DNA from: Rhodopirellula sp. | GTDB lineage: Bacteria > Planctomycetota > Planctomycetia > Pirellulales > Pirellulaceae | DNA length: 56,985 nt | Direction: 5' to 3' | Assembly: GCA_002701385.1 (NCBI GenBank) | Contig: NZVD01000055.1 | Location: 8,019 to 65,003 of the forward strand | Shown: positions 37,970 through 46,874 of the stretch, piece by piece | Numbering within the stretch: the stretch's first letter is position 1 | How the letters are laid out: each line of letters begins with the position of its first letter | Translations under genes and position numbers: made by a program | Notes under the pieces: model-generated | Told to the model about the DNA's origin: nothing | Databases searched by the model: none | What the model saw: the letters and a program-made list of their open reading frames with translations, nothing else

Positions 37970-38434
37970 TTAGATGTCTGTCTTTGTATTCTGGGTACTG
38001 TCTTGTGATTTGATTAACTGCACACCCAATATGGTGTCCACAATTAATGCCAATAGGAAAAAACCTAGTGTGAAATACATAATATGTGCATTTCGCCATT
38101 GCTCATTCCCCTGCTGTAGCAAAAATGCTCCAGCCATCGGAATAAACATCCGGAACAACATCCCTGCCAGCAAACCGCTTACAGCGTTCTCCGCACCGCG
38201 GAGGTACATAGGCGGTATCAGCCCCAGGACAGATCCCAACCAACACAGAAAAGCTGCGATCCCAGCAGCCTTCATTTCCATGTCAGTAAACTCACGGTAT
38301 CCGTACCATGCTACTGCAGTGAATGCTAAGCCAAGAACGATGGTGATTATCACCAACGGTTTCCAATGAAACCGAACAGGTGGTAATTCAACCGACTCCG
38401 CCTTGTCTGACTCGGACGACTTGTTTTCGCTCAC
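37970..38434 (-). CDS. AtpI-like membrane protein of the ATP synthase operon
   Basis: A 154-residue protein with about four membrane spans (PLVIITIVLGLAFTAVAWYGY, AAGIAAFLCWLGSVLGLIPP, AVSGLLAGMLFRMFIPMAGAFLL and MYFTLGFFLLALIVDTILGVQLI). Position between the atpZ-like gene and atpB, size and topology suit the AtpI role, which in other bacteria assists c-ring assembly or magnesium supply. Sequence similarity to AtpI is not strong by eye, so the name is by context. It lies 14 bases after the upstream gene and directly abuts atpB. Confidence 0.6.
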   Translation of the reverse strand: MSENKSSESDKAESVELPPVRFHWKPLVIITIVLGLAFTAVAWYGYREFTDMEMKAAGIAAFLCWLGSVLGLIPPMYLRGAENAVSGLLAGMLFRMFIPMAGAFLLQQGNEQWRNAHIMYFTLGFFLLALIVDTILGVQLIKSQDSTQNTKTDI

Positions 38435-38448
38435 CGATTTGAGCTCCT

Positions 38449-38721
38449 TCAGTTTTCCGATTCGTTGGAGTGTTCTCGGGAGGCTGAATCGGCCACTTTA
38501 ATTAGTTGCCATAGACCCAATGGAGGGCCAAGAATCCAGCCAATAACCATCATATACGATGTCTCGTAATGTGTGTCGAGGTAGGCCCCACCAATTCCTG
38601 GAAGAACCATTATCACGACACATGTAATCACACGCGACAGTACGTCGTAGGCCTCGGACATTGCCGAACGCTTGGGACGCTTCGGATATTCTGGTTTTTC
38701 AAAGTGAGGTAATTCGACCAT
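38449..38721 (-). CDS. AtpZ/AtpI-type small membrane protein
   Basis: A 90-residue protein with two membrane helices (VLSRVITCVVIMVLPGIGGAYLD and YMMVIGWILGPPLGLWQLIKVA), the size and topology of AtpZ-like proteins at the head of atp operons. The helices are joined by a short polar loop (THYETSY). In Bacillus AtpZ and AtpI are linked to divalent cation transport for the synthase. It is the first gene of the operon, 34 bases downstream of the candidate -10 element. Confidence 0.7.
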   Translation of the reverse strand: MVELPHFEKPEYPKRPKRSAMSEAYDVLSRVITCVVIMVLPGIGGAYLDTHYETSYMMVIGWILGPPLGLWQLIKVADSASREHSNESEN

Positions 38722-38754
38722 CGGTCTAACCTGACGGAGGGTGGTTATTACCTA

Positions 38755-38783
38755 ATCATATATAAATAGATAACAACAGTTAA
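38755..38783 (-). promoter_or_regulatory. candidate sigma-70 promoter of the ATP synthase operon
   Basis: On the minus strand, TTAACT (38778-38783) and TATGAT (38755-38760) are 17 bases apart, giving a leader of roughly 27 bases before the first gene. An 8-bp inverted repeat (GGTGGTTA at 38740-38747, TAACCACC at 38781-38788) encloses the region. A second, weaker candidate, TTGACC with TATAAA 15 bases on, lies further upstream. Confidence 0.45.
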
Positions 38784-38807
38784 CCACCGGAGACTGGTCT
38801 ACTAATC

Positions 38808-38827
38808 CGTAGTATCCGGATACTACG
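38808..38827. promoter_or_regulatory. perfect 20-bp palindrome upstream of the ATP synthase operon
   Basis: The half-site CGTAGTATCC is followed directly by its exact reverse complement. Its centre is about 70 bases before the predicted transcription start of the atp operon, where activators often bind. It could instead be a hairpin in a plus-strand transcript. Confidence 0.6.
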
Positions 38828-38917
38828 CCAAAGTTTTACAGTTTCACTGGCTTACCGAATTCAACATCACTTAAAGCCGCTTAATTTATACTCCCTAGAG
38901 CATATGGTCAACTAACC

Positions 38918-38943
38918 ACAGGCCGATTCGGGCCTGTTTTTTT
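38918..38943 (+). terminator. plus-strand rho-independent terminator without an obvious gene
   Basis: A 7-bp stem (ACAGGCC 38918-38924, GGCCTGT 38931-38937) with a 6-base loop runs into seven T (38937-38943). No plus-strand reading frame lies between the start of the atp operon and this site, so it may end a small RNA or belong to a lost gene. Confidence 0.65.
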
Positions 38944-39563
38944 ACTTTGTAGCAGCATTTTAGGTGGCAAACGCCTTTTCACTTACTCGATCGTCCTCGT
39001 ACTCCATTTGTTTACGAAATTTGGAGCAGATGATCGCCTAGTCACCATCGTTTGTTATGAGCTACCCGATTGGTTGTATTTAAATTCACGAAACGAATAG
39101 TTGCCTATATCCTCTGGGGTTAGTTGCCCTTATGGGGGGGGTGCAGGTTGTCAATTTATAGTTCTTTAACTACAGTCAAATACACTTGTTGAGGAATCGA
39201 CTCTAAACACACTAGATTGTGTCGAGATGTCATTCCTGCAGTGGTCGGCCGATTGCCGCTCAATCACGCTTGTCTGAGTTAGAGAGTATTCTCGGCTCGA
39301 GCATCAAGATTTGAGTCTGCTCGGTAACGTGGCTCTCATGGATGAAGCGGTAGTTACGTTTTAGCGACAAAGGTTGCGAAGGAGATTTGGCACTTATAGA
39401 GGTGTGCTGGACTCTGGGAGACGCAGCCACGATCAGTGAAGCAGGGTTTGAATAGGCTGCTTTGCCGTCCCACCTAATACTCAGGAGAGCTTCGATTCTT
39501 TCCTGCCCGCCTCCGGTTCCAATCACAACCCGGAACAGAAACTACCCGAAAGGAGAACTGGCT
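38944..39563. other. 620-base intergenic region
   Basis: No supported gene. It holds a run of eight G at 39134-39141 and, near its end, the ribosome site of the DUF4912 gene. A frame open from 39462 joins that gene, but its first 34 codons look non-coding. Confidence 0.5.
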
Positions 39564-40706
39564 TTGATTTCCAAAGTTGATTTGAAATCACAGACTGTAA
39601 AAGAACTTGGTAAACGTGCTCGTGACCTTGGCATTTCAGGTTATGCTTCGATGCGTAAAGACGAACTTGTGAAGGCCTTGTCCAACAAGCTTCGAGCCAT
39701 AAAAGCTGCAAAAACACGTGCCAAGAAAAAGAAAGCGTCGGCCACCGTTTCTTCGAAGTCGAAACGAACCACACATCGCAAACGGAAAACCTCCACACCG
39801 AAAGTAAAACTGGCGACCAATTTGGTGAAGCTGGACATGGGGGAAGCCGAAAAGTACGAACTTAAGGATCTGTCCCTGGGTAGTAACTTTGGGTCTTCCA
39901 ACGGGCGGTCAATTCATCGTGATAAGATTAACTTATTAGTTCGAGATTCGTTTTGGTTACAAGCCTGTTGGGAAATCAAACGAAAAAGCGTCGTGCGTGC
40001 TCAGGCGGCAATGATGGAACACTGGCACACGGCTCGTCCAGTCATTCGGCTTTATGAAGTGGAAGATGCAGCCACAACGACCAACAGTGCCAGCATTGTC
40101 CGAGATATTGAAGTCCATGGTGGAGTGACAACCTGGTACATCAACGTATCTAACCCACCTGGTCAATACCGTGCCGAACTAGGATATCTGGCTGGTAATG
40201 GTGAATTTCACAGTCTCTGCCGCTCCAACATTGTGACGACGCCGGTTCCAGGCTCCAGTGAATCGATTGACACTCACTGGGATGACATTGCTGATAACTA
40301 TGAACGTATTTATGTACAGAGTGGTGGAAGCAAGAGTAGTGCTGGTAGCAGCGACCTGAAGGAATTGTTTGAAAAACGGCTCAATCGTCCAATCGGCGAA
40401 TCCGTAGTTTCTCGCTTTGGAATCAAACCTCCTGGAGAACAGGAAGAAGCATTCCAGTTTGACGTGGATGCAGAACTCATTGTCTTTGGTAACGCAGACC
40501 CGACTTCTTCGGTAGTGCTTTCCGGTGAACCAGTCAAATTGGGTGCGGATGGAAGTTTCACTGTGCGAATGGATCTCCCTGATCGCAGAAAGGTTCTTCC
40601 TTGTGTGGCGACAACCGCCGATGGACGTCGGCAAAAGACAGTCGTCGTGGCGATTGAGCGAAATACGAAAGTGATGGAACCTGTTACTTGCGAAGACGAA
40701 ATATAA
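39564..40706 (+). CDS. DUF4912 protein with Rho N-terminal-like/SAP-like head
   Basis: From TTG at 39564 the product is 380 residues; an AAGGAG ribosome site lies 8 bases upstream, which decides the start. Residues 1-45 (KSQTVKELGKRARDLGISGYASMRKDELVKALSNKL) resemble the Rho N-terminal or SAP helix-extension-helix fold, which binds nucleic acid. A lysine-rich linker (AKTRAKKKKASA) follows. The DUF4912 part begins near NLLVRDSFWLQACWEIKRKSV and runs through RPVIRLYEVED and EVHGGVTTWYINVSNPPGQYRAELGYLAGNGEFHSLCRSNIVTTP. The C-terminal 80 residues form a separate beta-rich part (VFGNADPTSSVVLSGEPVKLGADGSFTVRMDLPD) like a glucodextranase-B-type fold. DUF4912 function is not known; nucleic-acid binding is inferred. 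Confidence 0.85.
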   Translation: MISKVDLKSQTVKELGKRARDLGISGYASMRKDELVKALSNKLRAIKAAKTRAKKKKASATVSSKSKRTTHRKRKTSTPKVKLATNLVKLDMGEAEKYELKDLSLGSNFGSSNGRSIHRDKINLLVRDSFWLQACWEIKRKSVVRAQAAMMEHWHTARPVIRLYEVEDAATTTNSASIVRDIEVHGGVTTWYINVSNPPGQYRAELGYLAGNGEFHSLCRSNIVTTPVPGSSESIDTHWDDIADNYERIYVQSGGSKSSAGSSDLKELFEKRLNRPIGESVVSRFGIKPPGEQEEAFQFDVDAELIVFGNADPTSSVVLSGEPVKLGADGSFTVRMDLPDRRKVLPCVATTADGRRQKTVVVAIERNTKVMEPVTCEDEI

Positions 40707-40993
40707 TCTTCGGTCGTCTAACTGCACCGTGTAATTGCATCCGTTGGCGGAGAGTGCTAGATTGCTAGTAGCCTCTTCCATGTTTGTGTGTAGTGCAGAT
40801 TTTTTGGGGAGCCGATAAGAGGTCCGTTGGGAGCTGATTTTTGGCTGCGGCCACGGGTCACGCCATGTCTCGATTGCCTTGCAATTGATTCTTGTGGATC
40901 ACTCGTCCCGCTGTCCAGGTTCCCACCTTTATGGTTACACGGGCTCTCACAAAACTCTCTACCACGGCATTGCGGCGGAGGCATTTTCTTTCG

Positions 40994-41854
40994 ATGGCTA
41001 TCGAAATGAACCAAAACGAAAATGACACTCTCGAGATGATCGAGAGTGTTGTTTCGTTTATTACTCAATTTGAATCCTGTGCGGTTGCTATGTCAGCCGG
41101 TGTGGATAGTGCCGTTGTGGCAAAAGCCGCTTTTCTTGCACTCGGGGATTCGGCGATCGCCGTTACCGCTGAGAGCCCCAGTCTGGCAAGCGGAGAATTA
41201 CGGCAAGCTCAGGAAGTTGCCGCGTTGATTGGTATTGAGCATCAAACGATCCAAACACAGGAATTCAGCAATCCAAACTATGTGAAAAACCAAGGTGACC
41301 GATGCTATTTCTGCAAGACCGAACTCTATCAGCAAATGCAACGCCTTGTCACTCAAGTGAATCGTCGTGTCCTCTTAAACGGCACCAATGTTGATGATCT
41401 GGGAGATTATCGCCCCGGACTCGAAGCAGCCTCAGAGAATCAGGTCCTCTCACCGTTAGTCGAGTGCGGGATAGATAAGGCAGGGGTACGCAGGTTGGCA
41501 CAGCATTGGGGACTACCCGTGTGGGATAAACCGGCCAGTCCCTGCTTGTCGAGTCGAGTGGCTTATGGGGAAGAGGTGACTCCTCAGCGACTCCAGATGA
41601 TAGATCAGGCCGAGCAGTTTCTCAAGATGCAGGGAGTGACTCCGGTACGCGTGCGGTATCACGGCGGAGATCTTGCTCGGATTGAAGCTCCCCTTGAGTT
41701 TCTTCCTAAGCTGACGTCAGTGCAGGAACGCTCTGCCATCGAAGATAAATTTCGGGAGATCGGATTTCGATTTACGACAGTCGATCTGACCGGATTCAAA
41801 TCGGGCAGTTTGAATCAACTTCTGCAAATAGACCTGTCCGAATCGAAGGCCTAA
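40994..41854 (+). CDS. larE: LarE, ATP-dependent sacrificial sulfur transferase
   Basis: From the ATG at 40994 the product is 286 residues, the usual LarE length, with GGAGG about 11 bases upstream; the frame extends to a TTG at 40892, but that part lacks similarity. The PP-loop is SAGVDS at 34-39 (usually SGGVDS). Other LarE signatures are GDRCYFCKTELY, LNGTNVDDLGDYRPG and PASPCLSSR, whose Cys184 is the likely sulfur donor. LarE makes the thio groups of the nickel-pincer cofactor of lactate racemase-type enzymes. LarB, LarC and LarA are not nearby, so either they are elsewhere or this protein has another sulfur-transfer role. Confidence 0.92.
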   Translation: MAIEMNQNENDTLEMIESVVSFITQFESCAVAMSAGVDSAVVAKAAFLALGDSAIAVTAESPSLASGELRQAQEVAALIGIEHQTIQTQEFSNPNYVKNQGDRCYFCKTELYQQMQRLVTQVNRRVLLNGTNVDDLGDYRPGLEAASENQVLSPLVECGIDKAGVRRLAQHWGLPVWDKPASPCLSSRVAYGEEVTPQRLQMIDQAEQFLKMQGVTPVRVRYHGGDLARIEAPLEFLPKLTSVQERSAIEDKFREIGFRFTTVDLTGFKSGSLNQLLQIDLSESKA

Positions 41855-41954
41855 CGACTCATCATCACAACGCCGTGCCCCGTTTGCTTACATCGAGTTG
41901 GAATGGATGTTGTTGCATAGCCTTCCATAGTCCCCTGGATGACTCGAGAGAAAT

Positions 41955-43745
41955 TTAGAGGGAAGGTTGAGGTGGCTGTGGCTGAGCGGGATTCTCTTGC
42001 TCGTTCTGTTCACGGATCAGCTTACGCATTTCTTCAAACCGACGCAGAATTTCCTGTTGTATACCGCTGCCAGCCTCTTTGAAACTGGGGAGTTCGGCAA
42101 CGGAATTGGAAAATTTGGAGAGCTGGTTATACAAGGCTGATGTGATTACAGATTCTGAATCGGAATTGAGACTTGCCTCCGCATCCGTTGGCATTGACTG
42201 CCGGGTCGCGTCAGCCTGAAATTGTTCGACGATTTCCCGTAATTCCGGGTCGAGACGTTCCATTAATTCCTGCTGAATATCTTCATTGAGTAGTGGCAAG
42301 ACTTCCCCAAGTTCAATGAGTCGGTCAGCCATCTTGGCGACCATATTCGTTCGGAAATATACGTTGGCCAGTCCTGCGATTCCATAAGCTCGAAAGTGTC
42401 GTTCTTCAGGTGCCAGGTAATACAGTTCCATGTAGTAAGCTTCAGCAGCCTGGAAATTGCCGGCGATTAAATTCAGGTCAGCAATCCGTTGGTGGCTTAG
42501 CGTGACATAGTGGTAATTCGGTGGACTCTCACCGATAGGGAAGTAATTTTCAACGCTGAGATAGGCTTCTTCGGTATTGACGACCGAAGCGTATAGGTAC
42601 TGAGCTTCGACAGTGTCTCGTTTTTCGATCGTGGCGATCTGCGTGACTTCCTTTGGAGTTTCGAGTACTTCTTCCGAATAGGGTAGGCTCCCAGCTAAAA
42701 CTCCGGATGCGAACATCACGAAGGTGGCTACGATCCAGAGAATTCCACGGCGGGATCGTCGGGCCTGCTGGCTCTGAGTTTTCATCAAGGCATCGAGTTG
42801 TTGCGTGGCTTCAATCCGAGCATCCGCCAGTGCCACGTCGTCACAATCGATGTGCTCCAGGTCGTCCGGCCATTGGTCGTCGCTAATGGTAACCGGAATC
42901 GATCGCAAATGCTTTTGTAATTCAATAGCTTTTTGTATTCGCTGCTCGGGCTGTTTTTCGAGCATCTTCATGATCAGGTCGCACAAGGCCTGCGGAATGG
43001 CCGGGCGGACAGATGAGACTGGATCGGGAATACGTTTGAGATGTTGTACCGCGATGCTCAACGCAGTATCGCCTTCGAAGGGTGGACGTCCGGCCAGCAT
43101 GTGATAGCCGGTGACACCGAGCGAATAGATATCACTGCGGGGATCGATGGCTCCGCCTTCGGCCTGTTCCGGACTCATGTACAACGGTGTTCCCATCGTG
43201 ATGCCAATTTGAGTCGTTTCTACATGGTGCTCACCACTGGTGACTCGCGCCAGCCCAAAATCGGCAACTTTCACTTCACCGCTGGTCGATAGCATGATGT
43301 TTTCGGGTTTGATGTCCCGATGGGTGATACCCTGGTCACCTGCGCGATGTAGGGCCGCAGCAACCTGTTTTAAGATCACAATGGACAGCGGGACGGAAAC
43401 AGAGCTGTGGCGACGAATATACTGTGCCAGATTTTGTCCTGGCACATATTCTTGAACGATGTAATGGATGCCTTCCTGCTCACCGACCTCATAAATCTGA
43501 ACAATATTGGCATGCACTAGAGAAGCTGCGGCTTGAGCTTCTTTGTGAAAACGTCTTACGTAAGTCGTGTCTTTGGCAAGCTCAGATTTCAGCACCTTGA
43601 ATGCCACTCGACGTTTGAGTGACTGTTGTTCAGCTAGATACACCACGCTCATACCTCCGTGTCCGAGTCGGCGCAGTATTTGGTAGTCTCCGAGTTGGAG
43701 ACCTACCAAAGAGGAAGTCTGTGATATGGGTGTGCTGTCAGTCAT
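41955..43745 (-). CDS. membrane-anchored serine/threonine protein kinase
   Basis: A 596-residue Hanks-type kinase. The glycine loop is GHGGMSVV (28-35), with Lys50 in VAFKVLK, the catalytic HRDIKPEN (142-149) and DFG at 162-164; GTPLYMSPEQ is the activation segment end. All catalytic residues are present. One membrane helix follows (ILWIVATFVMFASGVLAG, about 335-352), so the kinase is cytoplasmic and the last 240 residues are outside. That part has helical repeats resembling TPR (AEAYYMELYYLAPEERHFRAYGIAG) and a Gln/Glu/Pro-rich end. Planctomycetes encode many such kinases; signal and target are unknown. It stands alone, converging with larE. Confidence 0.94.
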   Translation of the reverse strand: MTDSTPISQTSSLVGLQLGDYQILRRLGHGGMSVVYLAEQQSLKRRVAFKVLKSELAKDTTYVRRFHKEAQAAASLVHANIVQIYEVGEQEGIHYIVQEYVPGQNLAQYIRRHSSVSVPLSIVILKQVAAALHRAGDQGITHRDIKPENIMLSTSGEVKVADFGLARVTSGEHHVETTQIGITMGTPLYMSPEQAEGGAIDPRSDIYSLGVTGYHMLAGRPPFEGDTALSIAVQHLKRIPDPVSSVRPAIPQALCDLIMKMLEKQPEQRIQKAIELQKHLRSIPVTISDDQWPDDLEHIDCDDVALADARIEATQQLDALMKTQSQQARRSRRGILWIVATFVMFASGVLAGSLPYSEEVLETPKEVTQIATIEKRDTVEAQYLYASVVNTEEAYLSVENYFPIGESPPNYHYVTLSHQRIADLNLIAGNFQAAEAYYMELYYLAPEERHFRAYGIAGLANVYFRTNMVAKMADRLIELGEVLPLLNEDIQQELMERLDPELREIVEQFQADATRQSMPTDAEASLNSDSESVITSALYNQLSKFSNSVAELPSFKEAGSGIQQEILRRFEEMRKLIREQNEQENPAQPQPPQPSL

Positions 43746-43853
43746 GAAGTGAGTAGATGGAAAGTGAAATAATGTTTCAGGTGTTACTGCACTGAAACGA
43801 GCATGAACACATTATATATCAATTCGTACGAAGACCACTTGAAAAGAGGTCGA

Positions 43854-45677
43854 TTACAACGTCCTTAAAAACTGAATAAGATCGCTGATCTGAGCTGGTG
43901 TCAGTGGCGTTTCGGTTGGTGGACCCGTTTGAGGATGATTGTATTTCGAAAAAACTTCTATCAGAGTTTGGGCTCGATTGTCGTGAAAAAAACGATTCCG
44001 TTGGCTGATTCCCCGAAGTGACGGAGGGTTAAATTCCTTTAGCCCATACTCGTCATGGATTCCAACGTCGTACTTTGACTTGCTGGTATAAGAAGGAGGG
44101 ATATGGCATGTATGGCACTGCCTTGATTGAAATATCTGCTCGCCTCGAAGGACACTTGGGTGTGTTGTCGTCCCATGTGCTTCAGAAAGGGATGGAGCAG
44201 GGGAGAGGGTTTCCAGGAATGCGACGATTGCCTGCTCATTTGCTATAGTCGCCAGACGACTGTTTCCTCCTTGCATTGTGACATGGATCGATTTGTGTAC
44301 CTGACTTTGCAGAGTTGACTGATTACCAGTCCATGCCCAGGGAGCAGTTTGGTTTGTTCCGAGTAATGTCAGGACACGTTTGGGGGAATCGATTTGGAAA
44401 TCACTCATGTTCTCATTCAGCAGACCATTGGTGTGGCCGTCAGGGTGACAGCTATGGCAGCTGTACCATCCATCGAGTGACAGCCGGGAGTTGAAAAACA
44501 GTGCGTGTCCATGATCCGCTTGCGTCCAAGGTTTCATTTTCCCCAGCGAGATGGTGTCCACGATTCGATTTTGTTCTCGATCAAAAACGGAAATTGAATC
44601 ATCAAAGTAATTCGCTATGTAGACTCGAGTTTGATCCGCTGAAGTCTCTAACGCCACTGGGCGACGTCCGGTCTCATGGCGCTCGAGCGGATGGAACAGA
44701 TCCTCTTCGTGGGCAATTTGACTAGTGCCTGAAAAACAAATGAAAATCTCTTTGTCGTCCATGACGAGGATGTCTCCGGGGTCTCCGGCTGCGTTCCCAG
44801 GTTCTCCTAATGGGTACTGTAGCCAGTGAGCCACTTTAACGATGTTTGCTGAAGCCGGGTCTGCGGCTCGGTCGAGCAGATCCTGAAGTGGAATCGCACG
44901 CACCAGATTTTCCAGGACAGTACCCCAGAAAACACGTTGTCTTTCGGTTGCGGCTAGATCGTTTAGTAGTTGGTGAGTCAGCATCAGATGCTCTCCATCC
45001 GGACTCAAAGCCAAGCCTCGAATGTTATGTACGCCGATTTGGTAGATCATTCTGAGTTTGCGAGTCTTAAGGTCGATGAGTGCTAGGTGGCCACCGAAGT
45101 GATCGGCCACAAATAGGTGTTCATTGTCAGGTGCGATCCACTGAATGCCCGGGTTAAACGGTAAGTCGATGGTCACTGAGAGATCCGGGGAAACGGTAGA
45201 ATTGGTGACTCGTAAGTCGAACAGTTGAACTTGCCGAGCCCACAGGCAGCTGACGCTAGCGATCTTGCCATCCCGGTCGACAACGACATCGATTGGAGTA
45301 TGAGCGGTGTCTGCTGTCTGAAAACTTGAAACGTGACCTTGCACGACATTGCAGGGGATGAGTTTGTGGTTTTCTTCATCCACAGCAAGCAGAATATTGG
45401 ACTGGTCGATGGCTGCCAAACTACGGATCCTGCCACCCAGTTTAGTCTCCGACCGAAAGGTATGACGCGTCGTGTCAATAACGGAGACGGAACCTTCCAA
45501 ATGATTGGCTGAGACGATCCATTTTCCAACTCGGGTCAGATCGATCGGTCGGCGGAGTGTCTTCTCGACTTCTGGCATTGGTGGTTCCGCCGCCGGACTA
45601 AATTGCTCCGTCGTGGCTACTGTAAAAAAAGACAACAGAGCCAAAAGGTAATACCGAAGATACTTACTGTCAGCCAC
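43854..45677 (-). CDS. YVTN beta-propeller protein with two c-type heme motifs
   Basis: A 607-residue protein. The start GTG at 45677 gives a signal peptide (YYLLALLSFFTVATTEQ). Residues about 40-390 are beta-propeller blades of the YVTN type (WIVSANHLEGSVSVIDTTRH, VYIANYFDDSISVFDREQN). The rest looks like a cytochrome c peroxidase-like domain with CHSCH at 407-411 and CHTCH at 521-525, followed by SLRGISQRNRFFHDNRA and TPLTPAQISDLIQFL. It is probably a periplasmic di-heme redox protein, related to the MauG/CcP group; electron partner and substrate are unknown. It lies 3 bases after the acyltransferase stop, whose end supplies the ribosome site, so the two are translationally coupled. Confidence 0.85.
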   Translation of the reverse strand: MADSKYLRYYLLALLSFFTVATTEQFSPAAEPPMPEVEKTLRRPIDLTRVGKWIVSANHLEGSVSVIDTTRHTFRSETKLGGRIRSLAAIDQSNILLAVDEENHKLIPCNVVQGHVSSFQTADTAHTPIDVVVDRDGKIASVSCLWARQVQLFDLRVTNSTVSPDLSVTIDLPFNPGIQWIAPDNEHLFVADHFGGHLALIDLKTRKLRMIYQIGVHNIRGLALSPDGEHLMLTHQLLNDLAATERQRVFWGTVLENLVRAIPLQDLLDRAADPASANIVKVAHWLQYPLGEPGNAAGDPGDILVMDDKEIFICFSGTSQIAHEEDLFHPLERHETGRRPVALETSADQTRVYIANYFDDSISVFDREQNRIVDTISLGKMKPWTQADHGHALFFNSRLSLDGWYSCHSCHPDGHTNGLLNENMSDFQIDSPKRVLTLLGTNQTAPWAWTGNQSTLQSQVHKSIHVTMQGGNSRLATIANEQAIVAFLETLSPAPSLSEAHGTTTHPSVLRGEQIFQSRQCHTCHIPPSYTSKSKYDVGIHDEYGLKEFNPPSLRGISQRNRFFHDNRAQTLIEVFSKYNHPQTGPPTETPLTPAQISDLIQFLRTL

Positions 45678-45680
45678 GGG

Positions 45681-46874
45681 TTAGTTTTCCTTGTGGTTCA
45701 TGTCATCCAGCATGCTTTGTACCGCTTCTTCGAGCTGATGGGTAATTTCTGTGGCAATGCCCCGTTTGCGTTCTGAAGGAATAAGGATCGGATCGCCGAA
45801 TCTGATATGAGCCATTCGCTCACCACGGGGAATGGCACTTTCCACACCTAGTAGATCTTCTTCCATTTTGTCGAGTGTCTCAGCGATTCGTTCGATCGTC
45901 GGATTCTCGGCAACGTAGTTTCCGGGATAACTGAATAGTTGCACGACAAGCATGTATTCGGCCAGATTTCGTCGAATCTCTTCATCTAACTCGGTATTGT
46001 CGGGAGCTATGTCTTCCATTAGCGCAATGGTTCGTCGTCGCAATTCTTTTACCCGTTCGGGGATTGTCTTCCCTATTTTGGTTACTTCGTATTTTTCTTC
46101 GTGGCGACTTAAAATGGTGTCGGCAAGAAATCGAGTCCGTTCCGACAAAGCGCCTTCCCGTACCTGGCCGAGATATTCCAGTTCCTTCAGGGCCATGACC
46201 GCTCCTCCCAAACGGTAGATGCGGTCACCAAGGGACAGGTCGTTTTTGGAATACCAATGAATCGAATGCTCCAATTGAGTCATCAATTCCAGTAATTCGG
46301 GAGTTGGATCTTTGGTGTAACGGTATTTCATGGCACACGGAATGGCAACAATGGGGCGTTCACTTTTACGAGCAGCAAATACACTTAAGGCCGCCGCCCC
46401 TTCGCGAAATGGCGTGACCCGATCATTACAGTGGTAGACTTCGCCTTCCGGGAAAATCACTAGAGGATGCTTTTTGTTTTTCAGGATATCCTGAGCGATC
46501 TCCATGGCTTTGCGGTCCGTGCCTTCACGGTCGACGCTGAAGACTCCGTGCTTTTGCAGAATCCATTGGCCAATCTTTCCCTGGACATCAAAAATATTCC
46601 AGGTGGCCATGAAGTAGAACGGCATATTGGCCAAATAGGAAACTTCGTTCATCGCATACGGATCGGCATGCGTGGAGTGATTCGGAGTGATCAATACTCC
46701 TTGATTTGCTTTCACAGCCTCTTGAATGACTTCGACATTCTCGATTTTTACGTCTACAAGCTTACAGGCTTGCTGAGCTTTCTTCCGGCTCACCCCTTTC
46801 ATTAGATTGACAATAAATGGCGACAGCTTAGGATCCCATCGCCGAGGTGGCGCAGTCATTTGATATGGATTCAT
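45681..46874 (-). CDS. 1-acyl-sn-glycerol-3-phosphate acyltransferase family protein
   Basis: A 397-residue protein of the PlsC family. The catalytic HX4D motif is NHSTHADP (His66, Asp71), and the substrate motif FPEGEVY follows about 80 residues later. The C-terminal 180 residues beyond the PlsC domain are helical (RVKELRRRTIALMEDIAPDN) and longer than in classic PlsC, which is about 250 residues; this long form is frequent in planctomycetes and cyanobacteria-like lineages. No clear membrane helix is seen, so it may attach peripherally. It likely acylates lysophosphatidate or a related lipid. It is upstream of, and coupled to, the di-heme protein gene. Confidence 0.88.
   Translation of the reverse strand: MNPYQMTAPPRRWDPKLSPFIVNLMKGVSRKKAQQACKLVDVKIENVEVIQEAVKANQGVLITPNHSTHADPYAMNEVSYLANMPFYFMATWNIFDVQGKIGQWILQKHGVFSVDREGTDRKAMEIAQDILKNKKHPLVIFPEGEVYHCNDRVTPFREGAAALSVFAARKSERPIVAIPCAMKYRYTKDPTPELLELMTQLEHSIHWYSKNDLSLGDRIYRLGGAVMALKELEYLGQVREGALSERTRFLADTILSRHEEKYEVTKIGKTIPERVKELRRRTIALMEDIAPDNTELDEEIRRNLAEYMLVVQLFSYPGNYVAENPTIERIAETLDKMEEDLLGVESAIPRGERMAHIRFGDPILIPSERKRGIATEITHQLEEAVQSMLDDMNHKEN

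Noticed and set aside
39134-39141. Run of eight G
   Set aside because: A lone homopolymer in an intergenic region, with no gene start close enough for phase variation.
39462-39563. Upstream extension of the DUF4912 reading frame
   Set aside because: No similarity in the extra 34 codons, while a clear ribosome site precedes the TTG at 39564.
40179-40781. 200-codon minus-strand frame opposite the DUF4912 gene
   Set aside because: Antisense shadow; composition unlike a real protein and no ribosome site.
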